NCBI RefSeq assembly: GCF_001039355.2
Contig: NW_019774681.1
Location: forward strand, 96,632-160,631
Source of the DNA: Lingula anatina
Taxonomy: Eukaryota > Brachiopoda > Lingulata > Lingulida > Lingulidae
Reading direction: 5' to 3'
Length of the DNA: 64,000 bases
Shown: in pieces, positions 12,820 through 33,689 of the stretch
How positions within the stretch are numbered: position 1 is the stretch's first letter
How the letters are laid out: the number at the start of each line of letters is the position of its first letter
Notes under the pieces: generated by a model
What the model was told of the DNA's origin: nothing
The model's input: the letters and a program-made list of their open reading frames with translations, nothing else
Databases searched by the model: none
Position numbers and translations under genes: made by a program

Positions 12820-15130
12820 AGGATCGACATTAAAGATTAAGAAGCATTTAAGGTGAACGTGGGTATAATACGTCATTCAGGCTCAATTGACTCGTTAATC
12901 ACAATGTTATCGGGCACTCATTGTAAATCTTTTTAATTGTCGATTGAATGTTGATGAAACTTGTTATCAGCCATTTGTTAAGAAGTAGGTGAAAACGGCG
13001 ACATATTTGCCTACTCATAAGAATTAATACCCCAGTGTCATCATTCAGTACATTTTTTTCAGAAAAAAAAGAACATTTCGTATCGACCGCATTCGTCATT
13101 TATTTTCATGAATACACTAGATCGGTCTATTCAATGAAAAACGATCCCAGTGACATACTGAGCATACGATTAGTCTTTTTATCTTTTTTCAATGAACTTT
13201 ATGGTTGAATGCACTCCAGGAAACCAATGTATAGATTAAAACGTAAAGTAAGCGGAATGCTGTCTATCGGAGCATTTAGCACGTTCTTGCTAATACTCGC
13301 AGAACTGGCACAACTTGCATATCAGAATATAGTCTGGAAATATGGATTGCCCTCCATATTCAAGTTGGTAGTCATAGAAAATGAATGTCAAGTTTACTAC
13401 GTGTACTAATAAGCATGCATGTGTTGAAGCAATAGGCAAACCCAAGTTCTTTTTCCGGTATACAAGTGAAGGACTTATGCATAACGTATTTATTAAGGTG
13501 TCTAGTAGGCCTACATGAAGAGAGTTTTAGATTTTTCATTTTGAGACGTATGGAATAATAGTCTCGTGTAACAAAATCGACTTTACAAAGCTTCATACGA
13601 CAGCAAATTTAGCAGTCGATTTGTGCCTGTCTAAACTGTCATGCTGATGAATGAAACTATGTCTGAAGGATTATAAATTAACAACATTTTCTGGGGTTTT
13701 CTTTAATCGATAGTCAATGAAAATATATGTGCGAAGGACTGCACAATAACAACATTACAACATTTTCTAGCGTCTTCTAAAGTCAATAGTCAATGGTGTA
13801 CACGAAGGATTACACATGAACAATATTCTCCAGGGTTTTCCATAGTTGACAGTCAACTTATTGACGAGTAACAGTGAAGTGTCTCGACCTGTTAAGCAAA
13901 GGAAATTTTAACAATTACTAAAAATTATATATATAGTACATGTAACTTAAATGTTGAAAAATCCGTTTGTTTAACTTTCCCTATATCTGTAAAACAAACA
14001 TTCAGATTCGTTATATCATCTTTATTGAAACTATACTCTACGGCTAAATTAAAGATTTTATTTTCAAAAGCAAACAACAACGTATACAGATGTCCATACA
14101 ATGTGGTATATAGCCTAAAACATGATTTTGACAAATTATGCAGTTTCGTAATATCTGGTCAGTTTGCCCCAGCTTTTATGTGGCTGAAGACCTTCATGTG
14201 TTCATGTTGGCTTTGAGACATTTATGACTTTTGTACATCTCTGTTTTTTGTTGTTTTTTTTTTTCGTTTTTTAAATAATAGGCTACCGGAGCTCTTCAGG
14301 AACTGCCGCACCGTTACCTAAAATCAAGGTCCACAATCAATTACTAGATATCTACTTCCCATATAAGTAAGTTTACAATATTCTATAAAAAAATCGGTCT
14401 CTTAAGAAATATTTCAATTAAGCTTTGTCAATGACAAATTAAATAATTGGCAACTGCTTATCTTATAAATAAAACGATGAGAAAGTAGAAGACAACTTTG
14501 GAACTTACTCAGAAGGAGAACCTTCGGTCTTCACGCATTGTGGACAGTTCTGCGTGCACGGCTACAATGTTATGAAGAAGAAAAAAATTACTGAGAAAGA
14601 CTAAGATTATACACAATTCCTGTATGACCCATTTCCCATAAAAACCAGAAAACTAGGACGTCATGCAAAAGTAAAGTGAAATACTCCAAACTGAAAAACT
14701 AGCGCAATATATTTATAAACTTATAAATACAAAACGCACGGGTTATATACGTAGATTAAAAACAAGCACTTAAAAACGTATCCATTGATGCAATTTCGCT
14801 ATTTATTTTTAATGACGTATTGCCTCTAGTGGCTCAGTAGCTTTTGGCACATCACTGTGATCCTCTATACAGAAACTAATGCTGGAACAAAGCGTGTCGA
14901 AATTTTGCATACTGGTCTTGTATAATCTTGCATAGGACTCAAAATCTTTTCTTTTATCATTATGTGTGTCAAGTTCTCTTGACGGGATATTCTATGATTT
15001 TTTGGAAAATAAAAATTGGCCTTGGTGAAAATTCTACAGCTTCACACTTACAGGACTGAGCAGTCTGCGAGATGAGAATGGCCATAAATACAGCGAACAA
15101 AAGACATGCCGCAAAGCAATCAATACATCA
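12820..15130. other. Intergenic stretch between the membrane-protein and metallothionein genes
   Basis: No supportable gene. It contains a three-unit degenerate tandem repeat (13665-13860) and AT-rich sequence. The two genes are convergent here. Confidence 0.5.
13665..13860. repeat. Degenerate tandem repeat, three ~69-bp units
   Basis: Units begin at about 13665, 13733 and 13803. Each starts with GAAGGA, continues with a variant of AACAACATTTTCT and a TTTTC-TAAT/TAGT stretch, and ends with AGTCAAT or AGTCAAC. Similarity is partial but ordered over the whole unit. Confidence 0.7.
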
Positions 15131-15140
15131 GATAAAAATA

Positions 15141-15146
15141 TTTATT
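15141..15146 (-). terminator. Poly(A) signal candidate for metallothionein
   Basis: TTTATT on the plus strand reads AATAAA on the minus strand, about 360 bp past the in-frame stop at 15503. It is the first canonical signal I found downstream and marks a plausible end for the transcript. Confidence 0.45.
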
Positions 15147-15399
15147 TAAAAAAAAACTACAATGCTAACAAAATACTTTGCTTTTAATCGATGCCTATAC
15201 ACCATGCAGTCCATGCCTCTTACCTCCTTTTGACAGTGATGGGAGTGATGGTGGTCATGTGCAGCAGTCTTTGTTGCAGAAGTAAAATAAATTTACATTT
15301 CACAAACCAACGTCTGTCAAGGTATTTTAACTCATAAGTCTGAACAAAAGTCTGTCATACTGGTTCCTAGACAGTTATAAGGAAAAAACTTATGGTCAC

Positions 15400-15500
15400 A
15401 CACACACACACACACACACGGGCATAAGCAGGCACACGCATATATTCACACACAGGCTGGCATATGTGCACACACACACACACGCACACACACACACACG
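15400..15500. repeat. (CA)n microsatellite cluster
   Basis: Interrupted CA runs lie immediately downstream of the metallothionein coding exon on the minus strand, either in its 3' UTR or in a last intron. Confidence 0.9.
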
Positions 15501-15502
15501 GC

Positions 15503-16001
15503 TCAGTCATCACCAAAGTCAAGAAACCTCACCTTTCCATCCTTACAGCAGTCCTTTCCAGCGCAATTGGCACACTCTGGTTTACAGCAGCAATTAGCAG
15601 TGGTACATGAAGGGCAAGACTCCTTGCAGGCCTGGAATATCAGAGCATACTCTCCTTGTAAAACAAACTAAATCACAGCTTTAATTTGAAGAATGACATT
15701 TGAAATCAAGTATTTGGCAATTATTACCGAGTTGATTCGGTCTCCCGATTTCCCTCTGAAACGCAAGTGAGAGTGTATGAAGACCAGTTCAATGGGAAGG
15801 AATAAAGATAACCAAAAAACAATCGGATTATCAAAATAAGCAAAACAATAATTTAAGACGAAATATGTGACCTGTAGATAATTCAGTGGGTGGGGTGGGG
15901 TGAATGGTTGGGATAGAGATGATCGAACCCCATCTCCTGCCCCCCCCCCCCGCCCTTATCTATAAGCTTAGTCTATTCTTTGCCATATGAATAGTCCGAT
16001 G

Positions 16002-16036
<35 letters not shown>

Positions 16037-16462
16037 AATACTATCTCACCTCTCCCTCGGTAGTACAGCATTCCTTGTCCTTGCATTCACAGCACTGACA
16101 CTTCGGGCACTTGCAGCCCTCGTCGCACGTGGCCTTCCTGAAATCAGCAAATGTGGTAGTTGAGACACGTGCACAGCTGTGGAATGAAAATTAACACAAC
16201 CCAGCAGATCATTTGGGGATAGTTAACTTTTCCATTTGACTTGCAATGAGCGCTCTCAAATTAGACCATGAAGTGTTGCGTAACATTTTCATTAGTTTTG
16301 CGTAGAAATAATTTAATTAGCAAAATGCAGATCTCCAATTTCTTCGAGTCAGATAGCATCTGCTGTTCGCTAAAAGGTCCAACAAGCTTTTAGATCGACA
16401 ATGCAGCTCATTCACTTTACTTACGCGCCGGTGCATTTTCCACAGCATTGAACATCTGCCAT
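15503..16462 (-). CDS. Metallothionein, three coding exons (84 aa as read)
   Basis: Metallothioneins are small cytosolic Cys-rich proteins that bind Zn, Cd and Cu through thiolate clusters. Coding exons on the minus strand are 16462-16425 (within exon 16469-16425), 16137-16050 and 15631-15503. All junctions are GT-AG and in frame. The protein begins MADVQCCGKC and has 22 Cys in 84 residues, arranged as C-x-C, CC and CCC groups (for example CKCPKCQCCECKDKECC and ANCCCK). No aromatic residue occurs before the tail. Length and Cys density fit the family, but the Cys spacing is not the standard vertebrate pattern. The last nine residues (VRFLDFGDD) contain two Phe, which is unusual for a metallothionein, and AAG|GTGAGG just before them is a good donor, so the true 3' end may be another exon. 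An acceptor (TTTTTTTTCAG) seven bases before the ATG implies a non-coding first exon. Confidence 0.85.
16000..16030. repeat. (CT)n microsatellite
   Basis: A CT run of about 15 units lies just beyond the donor of the second metallothionein coding exon (minus strand), within the intron. Confidence 0.9.
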
Positions 16463-16596
16463 TTTGATCCTGAAAAAAAAATGACCATACTGATGCTAAA
16501 GCTACACATTCATGACAAATAAATCATTACTTGAAATGGGCGATTAAACGGACTGTATAAAATGATCAATAAAATTTGTAACTTAAACTGCTACTC

Positions 16597-16597
16597 T

Positions 16598-16646
<49 letters not shown>

Positions 16647-16647
16647 G
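16597..16647. repeat. (CTA)n trinucleotide repeat
   Basis: An uninterrupted ACT/CTA run of about 16 units in the 5'-UTR intron of the metallothionein gene. Confidence 0.95.
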
Positions 16648-17767
16648 CAAAGCCGTCTTCTTGTAGGCCTCACAGTTTGCACGCGTTTTCTTCGCCCCAT
16701 CAGTGGAATACAGCCCAGTTCTTTCCCGTCCTTTCCTCAATGTTCAAGTCTGATGTTATCTGTCTTTAAATTTGCATTGTATAGACTACGGAGCCCCACC
16801 TTCTCTGCCCCTCCCCTTCTTCCTCTAAACTTTTAGTTTTCTTGTTTGAAGGTTAATTTTTAATTGATAATGTTAAAACAGAAATAACAATATACTATGA
16901 GGTCGATTTCTCAGTAAAATAAGGACATTTATCCCATTAAGTGGTAATACTGTATACTGTTAAGTGCCTTAATATACGTTCAATTAAGGACAGAAATGTA
17001 AGAAAAAATGACGATGAGACTACTTTTAACCTTTATCCATAACGCTCATAATGAATATTTGTCGTTTGTTTGGCAAACTAGAAAACGCACGTTCACGGGG
17101 GCATTGGGCCAGTTGCCAAAGCGCAACGTAATTTTCCATTCAAACGAGTTGAAGATTAACCCAATTGCTGCGGTTTATCGTATGATTATTCTTTATAAAT
17201 GAATGATTGTGGATTGTAACGCGTCAAATGATAGCGCTTTTTATTGGCGTAATGATAGCAGTTGATAACCTAATTGATTTTTGCAACTTTAATACTTTGT
17301 GACTAGGAAGCGCGAGCGTACGCACGTGCGGGAGTACAGCTACGTGCCAAGAGCCACATGACTGTTGTTGACTTATTAAACGTTACTGACACTCTTTGCC
17401 GAATTTTACTCCCACTAAAGCCGTGAATTATTTTAGTGTACAATGCAGCGCCACAACACTGAAAAGGAACAGTTTTAATGCCAACCATACAATTGGTGTA
17501 GCAGTCCTGTCAACACTCGAGATCACGTCGGGGGTCTCGGGACCTCCCGACTCAGACCAAAAATCTCCCGATCTATCAGACTTTTCTTTCCTGTCGTTAG
17601 AACGGGTGGTGACGTCATTAAAAACGTGCCGTTACATTATCGTCTTCTTAGTTTCAAATATGGAGGGTAGTGATTGCAGTAAACAATAAGGAGGAAATGT
17701 AAAGACAAAACCACGTAGGGTCCATCCGGAACACTATGTATGTTAATTCTTAACACGCCTCCTCCTG

Positions 17768-17850
17768 ACCCTATACCAGGGTCACAGTTTGATTTTTCAA
17801 TAGATATTCACAGATATGTCTCTGTTTAAATGAATGGCTGATCTCTGTAA
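17768..17850 (+). mobile_element. Half copy of the TACCCTCTA-type MITE
   Basis: From ACCCTATACCAGGGTCACAG onwards the sequence follows the reverse-strand right arm of the 10330-10469 element for about 80 bp, including the shared ATAGATATTCACAGATATGT-type core. No matching opposite terminus was found, so this copy is truncated. Confidence 0.65.
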
Positions 17851-18520
17851 TGTTTGTGGATCTTTCTTTCTTCCTTTTATTATGATTATTTTATTTTATT
17901 TTATTTTTTTGGGGGGAGGGGGCAATTTCTATTGTGAGTGGATAGTCAACAAGTGAAGTGCCAAATAAAAAAAGGAATACAATAGCAATTTTCATGGCAA
18001 ATTATCAGAAACATCTCGTAACAATTTCCTGCATGAACTGAAAAATCAATAAAGTTTACTAATGGATCTTCAGCAGACAGCATACTGCATAAACAGGCTT
18101 ATGTAGATCTGCGTCATACATATACACAGGGTTATCTTTCTTAGCTAAAAAGTACTTTCGCTTTATCATATCAAGAAATATGTAATTTTGTCTCATTTAT
18201 TCTTCCCTCCTATCGTTGCTTTCTACTTGAAGTTTGGCCGTCTTGCTATATATATTATGTGCTTTCTGATGATTAAATAGCGTTCCAATCTTATAAGCAC
18301 GGCAGCAATAGTAACACAACCTCAAAGTAGACAGCGCTTCATCAATAATTAATACGAAAGATGGTGCAATCGTCTTTTAACGTCTATGATAAACAACACG
18401 AGCGTGTGAATGCACAAATTTCCAATTTTCTCGTGAAAATAAGAGTTATTTTGATCTGGATAACATGAAATCTTATTCTATATTTTTTCAATTCAATACT
18501 GAATGATTGCCCTCACTTAC

Positions 18521-18590
18521 CTTATCTCTCGTATTTCGGTGTAACTTGGAGCCTATCTATGTAGCTGATAGACGTGGAGGACGCTGTTAA
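18521..18590 (-). other. Non-coding exon 1 of metallothionein (inferred)
   Basis: On the minus strand a TATA box lies at 18624-18618. About 30 bases on, the predicted start region leads into a segment ending at a consensus donor (GATAAG|GTAAGT). Together with the acceptor just before the ATG this gives a complete 5' structure. The exact start site is a guess. Confidence 0.5.
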
Positions 18591-18617
18591 ACTCGGCAGG
18601 CTGTTGCGTTTTGTTAA

Positions 18618-18637
18618 TTTTATACGACTTTGCACAC
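18618..18637 (-). promoter_or_regulatory. Metallothionein core promoter: TATA box plus metal-response element
   Basis: TATAAAA on the minus strand (18624-18618) is preceded seven bases upstream by a match to the metal-response element core TGCRCNC (TGCACAC, 18631-18637, on the plus strand). MTF-1 binding to such elements is the known route of metal induction of metallothioneins. A single match this short could be chance, but its position next to the TATA box supports it. Confidence 0.55.
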
Positions 18638-18714
18638 GAGACACTGACTACCGCCCGCAAACGTCAGGCACGAGACTCAGTTTATCTAAGGAAACATTAT
18701 TTAGACAATTTTGT

Positions 18715-19215
18715 CAGGTCTGATAAAAAATGAATTTGTTGTTGGAGCTTAAGTCATAATCAGCATTTTTGACAAAAAAAGGGGGGAAAGGGGTTTTAAA
18801 TATATAATTCACAATATATATAGTAGGCCTAGTAGCTGCGTTTTAATGTCCTCGCGGAACCTTAAATGTTTTTCTGTCGTTATCTTTTGATTGACCTATT
18901 TCTGATTAACTTGGCTGTTTGTCAAAAAATTCCTAATCGTGTTTATGGCGTTCTTTTGCAGGTGTGATAAAATATGAACTTGTGGCTGGAACGTAAATCA
19001 TAATTAGCATTTTGAAAAAGAGAGAAAGACGGTTTCTATATAATATAATATAACACGTATATCGTAGGCCTAGTAGCTGCTTTTTAAGTGCACTCGTGGA
19101 AACTTGATTTTTTCAATCTTTATCTTTTGAGTAACCTAGATTGTTGCCTGAAAAATTTGGCGGTTGTCAAAATATTAATTTCTAACCGCATTTATGACAT
19201 TCTTTGTGAATTCTT
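18715..19215. repeat. Two ~250-bp tandem repeats upstream of metallothionein
   Basis: Unit 1 (18715-18958) and unit 2 (18959-19215) share ordered blocks: CAGGT-TGATAAAA-ATGAA at the start, TCATAATCAGCATTTT / TCATAATTAGCATTTT, GTAGGCCTAGTAGCTGC, TTATCTTTTGA, and a TTTATG-C-TTCTTT end. Divergence is substantial, so the duplication is old. The pair lies between the metallothionein and ADPRH start regions. Unit 2 alone contains another metal-response-element match (TGCACTC, 19089-19095). Confidence 0.75.
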
Positions 19216-19713
19216 CAGGTAGCCCTACAAATTTGTTTAGGCCCATGTGTCTGCATGTACTTGAACTCAAAGTGAGTCATAAGGACTCCAGTAATGCGAA
19301 CATTTATAAATTAACGGGGGTAAAGAGGATATAAGATAAAAACGAAAAGAGGGGAAAAGAAAAGAAAAAGCAAGATTTTCGTTTTCATATTTTCATTCTA
19401 AACGGTAGCTATTGAAGGTCTACACCTCCCCCCTCCCTTTAAAAACCTAGGCCCCACTTCCCAGTTCCTAGGGCATGTTGTCGATGTATTGAATTGGCTT
19501 GAAATATCTATTGATATGGATTGTTATTGTATTCTTATCTATTATTTGTTAATTTTGTTAATTATTTATTTTAATTTTTTGGGGGTGGGGTGGGGAGGGG
19601 GGGCTTATTTTTCATTGAGCGATAAAGGTAGCACCCAAACGTCAAATGCGGTTTCATATAAAGCGATGATAGGAGCGATTTAAAGGAAGGCTAACAGCAA
19701 TGCAAAAGTCTGT

Positions 19714-19715
<2 letters not shown>

Positions 19716-19755
<40 letters not shown>
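19716..19755. repeat. (AG)n microsatellite
   Basis: An AG run of about 19 units in the intergenic region between metallothionein and ADPRH. Confidence 0.95.
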
Positions 19756-19759
<4 letters not shown>

Positions 19760-20045
19760 CAGACAGGCAGATACCTTTAAATAAATAAGAAGATTTTGAA
19801 CTTACACAGAAATAAGAAAAGCGCCCCTTCACGTGAATAATGGGCCCTACATGATAGCCTAACATAGGCTACAATTCAAAACTACAGCGAATAGCGAATA
19901 CCAAAGAGCGGAGAGAATAGAGTAGATTTAGTAACCAATTATTATATTACTAACCTTACTGTATTTTCCACGTTCTTTGGCATTTGCTGTCGTTTTGAAT
20001 TATAATTATGCAAGTGATCGCAATTGGCCGGAGTGGTGCTTATCT

Positions 20046-20052
20046 TATATAG
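20046..20052 (+). promoter_or_regulatory. Possible TATA box of ADPRH
   Basis: TATATAG lies 103 bases before the ATG at 20155. An inverted CCAAT (CAATTGG region, about 20020) is upstream. This predicts a start near 20076-20080 and a short 5' UTR. Confidence 0.4.
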
Positions 20053-20154
20053 TATCGGCGTGCAGTTGTGGTCGCTCTTTCCTCGCAATACCCCTGGTCC
20101 TTGAGACCTTGACCTGAAGTATTTGGTCTATTTTAGTACGAGAGAGAAGCGACC

Positions 20155-29336
<9,182 letters not shown>

Positions 29337-30666
29337 AGTCGGGTTTATGCTGTGTTGAGCCTGTATTCTGAGTGCCAAATTGTCCAACTCCTTGTAGATG
29401 TTTATTATCCCAGAAACTGGTCCCATATTTTTGAAAGTATTTTACATGACTTGTGGTTTTATTTAATGAGTCATAGCATTTTAATTCCAAATTTTTTGAA
29501 ACGGCTGTTATGCACTGTTTATCATTATGGAGTTTTCCTGCTAAAACCACCCATTCTTCTAACAGTTTGTTTTAATGACTCAAGCTGCGGATAAGTTATA
29601 ACAAAAAAAAAAAAAGGAATGTTCAATCAGTTGATGCTACCGAGTTTCAGACCATGCTTTCCTATATTTATCTAAGATGCACATGGGTACACTGACAGAG
29701 TAAGCCGTATGTTATATTCATGCATTCCCTGCCTGCATGCAGCGTGTTAAATAAGTCGATGATGGTATCATATCACTTATCATGAACAGATGAAATAATG
29801 ACACCAGCAGTGACACAGGACTATCTAATTATGTGTAACACACCAAGTGATTATACAGAGACAAGATAGTGGTTGAGCTCTTGCCAAACTATGACTAGTT
29901 TTGTTGTGTTCGTGTGTCACTTATGTTCAAGACAATAATGTTGTCTTTCAGCGGTTGTTAAAAACTCGGTGATAGTTCTTTTTAAGATGCTGCTTTTAAC
30001 CAAAAAAGAGAGAAATGTGTATATTTTTTTTTACTTTTATAATGTTAATTTTGTGTTTGCCCTTGTTATCACTTTGAAAATTGAATTTTTTTTCTAAAAC
30101 ATTTCCAGTATTTCACAGTTTTGTAACCATTTTATTCACATATAAAAATGGTATATAATTGCGATAAAAACTTCCTTGTTGCTTCATTAATTTGAAAGCT
30201 GCAAATAAGAGAAAATCAGAATAATTTACACATATTTCTTTACATTTCCGTTTGAATGTGAAATGTGTTATTATACAGGATCTGTGTGTATCCATAATGC
30301 GCGCTGATAATTAAAAATCATCTGTATGCATGTGGTCAACTTCCCTTTTCCAAAAGTTCAAAACGTTGCTCAAACCTGTTTTCTAGGTTTTTCGTTCCGG
30401 CACATGAAATCTCTCTGTAATCAAGGGCTTCTAAAATAGTGTACAAAATTATAGTATGAGTGATACAATAATTTTGTAACGGACCATACTAGCGCACCCT
30501 GTGGTCGGAGAGTGCATGAAATCCGCTGTCACCTTTATTTGTATACAGTAAGCCTCTGTACTTAAATTCTGATTAATCTTTCTTTTACATCTATTCATGT
30601 TAAAATGTGGAAAGCACGGTAAATTCCTGCCACATGATAATAATCGATCACAAATCTCGCTTTCTA

Positions 30667-30672
30667 AATAAA
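30667..30672 (+). terminator. Possible ADPRH poly(A) signal
   Basis: The first canonical AATAAA I noticed after the stop at 29336. It is conserved at 35768-35773 in the second copy. A 1.3-kb 3' UTR would be implied; earlier variant signals such as ATTAAA (about 30309) are also possible. Confidence 0.3.
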
Positions 30673-31162
30673 CAGAAGGGGCATCAGCATTTTACTGATT
30701 TTGGTCCCTTGAGGTTTTCTCCATTTCCGTTATTCCTACTAGGATATGGATTGTTTTTGAATTTGTTGAAGTTGCTAGCAAATTCTTGGACTTCATTTCT
30801 TCGTTTATTTACTTACCTGTACTCTCCTTCACATTCCACTTTCAGTTTTTGTGAGAAGAACTGAAACTGGGCATTTGACCACGTGTGAAATTACCCTAAT
30901 TAAAGTCATTAAAACTGAGGAATTTTAAATTTGCTGTCTCAAAAACTGAAGAGGTTGGTTGAAAATGAGTTTGTTTTTCTCATTTTTTCTCTTTCAGTGG
31001 TTTCAACTTACAGCTTTTTTAAAAGCTATAATCAAAAGGTTATTTTTGTCAATTTAATTTATTGTCAATATCTTAGTTTTCGTATCATGCCTTACTATTG
31101 TAACAAAAACACTACCAGAACGCTTGCATTTTGATAACGCGGGTCGTCTTAAATCATGCTGC

Positions 31163-31425
31163 TTAGGGACCATTCCCATATCCTATCGTACTAACTGTGG
31201 ATGGATCCATCTCCGAGGGGATTCTTGCTAAATTGCAATCAACTTAAACGGTTCAGATGTCTGTTACGCCTACTGAACCTGCTGGAGGGTAGTTAATTAT
31301 CGTTTAGCATATTCAGTAGGCCTGCTATATATCTAAGCCGCTTAAGCTGAAAGCAATTTAGCGAGAAACCCCTTGGAAATGGATCGGTCTTGTTAGATCG
31401 ATCTAGGTATGGGAACCCAGTCTTA
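31163..31425. mobile_element. Palindromic MITE (TTAGGGAC type) in duplication copy 1
   Basis: The arms TTAGGGACCATTCCCATATC and the reverse complement of GTATGGGAACCCAGTCTTA face each other. Inner blocks (GGGGATTCTTGCTAAATTGC against GCAATTTAGCGAGAAACCCC; GCCTACTGAACCTGCT against the reversed ATTCAGTAGGC) continue the inverted symmetry. A matching copy lies at 36261-36512, so insertion preceded the duplication (or the allele split). Confidence 0.75.
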
Positions 31426-31439
31426 CTCGCCTCTTGGTA

Positions 31440-32706
31440 TCTGCACGTTTCAAAAGAACGTGAGACGGGCCCAAGACCAGCTCCTATAACCCCTCTTTCA
31501 CGTTTCCAATGAACTGCGGCAAACGTGCCTAAATTCCATAGCATTTATTACGTTGACTTTTAAAGAGAACATTATCCCGTCTATTAGATGGCGGTGGAGA
31601 TTGGGCGGAGAGATGCATTATGCGAGAGTCAAATAGCCGGTTGCGACCAACCATAAAATGTGTCAGATGAGCCGATAGCTGTGATAAGTCTGCATTTTGA
31701 GCCTCGGGGCACGCTCTCAATCAGTTAAGGCCCGAGAATAGCCTTGATTCTGTTGAACACGCAGGTAACAAGTTAGGGACTATATTATTGTACCAGTATT
31801 GCCTGTCCGTGACACTCCGTGACAATGGACGGTGTATCACTGTCCAGATATTGTATAATATCACCAACTTGGGGTCTCGTCACGTTGGTTGGAATGGAGA
31901 GGGTTGTGTCACACAACACGACATATCATCTTTTGGTTATTCAATAATTGGAACCTATGTTCGCCTATTGGCATAATAATTTGTTTAGAACGGTGTTAGA
32001 GTTGGTGCAAAACAACGGCGCGTTTTTGAGTGTGGCGGGAAAACGGGAGTGTCATAGCGCCACGGTGGTTTAGAAGTGACTCAAATTAAGGTATCCTAAG
32101 CATCCGTTTGATTCCCATACTCTGCCCATGCTGCATAACACTGCATTCCACTTTATAATTAGCCTCGCATCGGCCTACGTAATTATATTAAACACAAGGA
32201 TCGTATTTTTCGCGGGTCATTGCTCTTTCTAAGCCAGGAGCGCTCGGAGAAGCGATTAAGGTATCGGATATATGACCGTGGCAGTCATAATTATAACTTT
32301 CCAATGTGGTTACGTCATAATCGGCTGTCGATTATGAAGTTGTGAGGAGTGGGGCTGCCTTCCCGTAAACTTTTGACCTGCATTAATGGGTAATCGGAAA
32401 AATAAAGACAAGGGGCCCTTAACTTGAACATGCCAAGCCGAGAGTATTGTGCAAGATTCGTTATGCGGAATATGCTTACGTGCAACCTATCTCGTTGAAT
32501 CTACGTGATGAAATACCTGTCTTGGGTGGACAGACAGAGGCATTCAGCTATGGGAATATTTCCCGTGAATTGTAGTTAAGAATCTGCCAGACCAACTGGT
32601 GCCTTCTTCGTTAGGCTTGTGACACTCGCTTTTGAAGATAAAAAAGCTATTTTTTCCTTTTCACATTTACAGCTCTCACAAATTCTTCTCCCGCGGATAA
32701 ACCCAC
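31440..32706. other. Highly conserved duplicated non-coding block (copy 1)
   Basis: From about 31490 this block is almost identical to 36578-37790, whereas the preceding 3 kb of the same duplication differs by several percent with many indels. It contains no convincing gene; the short frames at 31529-31720 (minus) and 31788-31976 (plus) are simply carried along in both copies. Motifs such as AGATAAG (GATA type) occur but are unproven. Confidence 0.6.
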
Positions 32707-32778
32707 NGGCCTTACATGCACCTAATTACTAGCAAGGATACATGTTGTACTATGTTGTACTGGCAGTGTTCCTGATAC

Positions 32779-33010
32779 TAAGGGTGTATTCCCAGAGATT
32801 TAGATCGATCCAGGGATTAAGTTTTAGATCGACCTAGCTCCCTGGGGGTTCACGCTAAATTGCAGTCAGCCGAGCGCGCACCATAGTTAATTACCCCTTT
32901 AGAGCTTTCAGTAGGCGGGACAGACGCTTAAGCCGGCTAAGCTGACAGTAATCAAGTGAGACTCCCCACAGGGATAGATCGATCTAAAATCTATGGAAAT
33001 AGGGTCTAAG
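32779..33010. mobile_element. MITE inserted only in duplication copy 2
   Basis: The ends TAAGGGTGTATTCCCAGAGA and the reverse complement of TATGGAAATAGGGTCTAAG are inverted repeats sharing the TTTAGATCGATC block. The inner GGGGGTTCACGCTAAATTGC is related to the 31163 family. Copy 1 has no insertion at the matching site (about 27520), so this insertion is younger than the split between the copies. Confidence 0.8.
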
Positions 33011-33536
33011 TGGTCAGTTGAAATCAGATGATGGGTTCTGTTCTGCAGAATTGTGTTTTCACACCTAACACAACTGTTTTGCCACAAACATTCATCAACC
33101 CAACAAATGATCAAGGGCAAGATAATTTTATTTTTTTCTAAAATGTGAATCAGATGAAAGAGATTTGTTGTCAAGACTCTGCATCAAGTTTTTCTAAAAT
33201 TGAATTTTTTTTCTGCAGACTTTCAACACGTTAATTTAAGTTTCACTTAACATATCAGTATATTAATGACAGAGAAAGTTTCTTTAATAATTTAGGCCTG
33301 CACAAACATATTTTGGAATATGAGCAGTGATATTGTTTATGTTAAGTGCAAATGTGATCAATTTGGTCTTTATTTATTTATTTATTTATTACCTCTGCCA
33401 AGGAAGTTATAGTTTTGGATCCATTAGTAAGTAAGTTTGTTTGTCTATCTGTTAGCAACATTATGCAAAAAAAAAAAGTTATGGAAGGATTTTGATGAAA
33501 TTTTCAGGAACCTTTGAGAGTGTTAACGTTGTGTAA

Positions 33537-33689
<153 letters not shown>

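Larger units (their letters stand above)
16470..18520 (-). other. Metallothionein 5'-UTR intron (inferred)
   Basis: The stretch is bounded by a strong donor (AAG|GTAAGTGAGG at 18521/18520 on the minus strand) and the acceptor at 16471-16470. It contains a CTA repeat, a full CRE octamer TGACGTCA at 17610-17617 and a half MITE at 17768. I see no coding exon in it. The 97-codon frame at 17396-17689 has no supporting features. Confidence 0.55.

Noticed and set aside
17610-17617. Full CRE octamer TGACGTCA
   Set aside because: A single 8-base match inside an intron is not enough to call a regulatory site.
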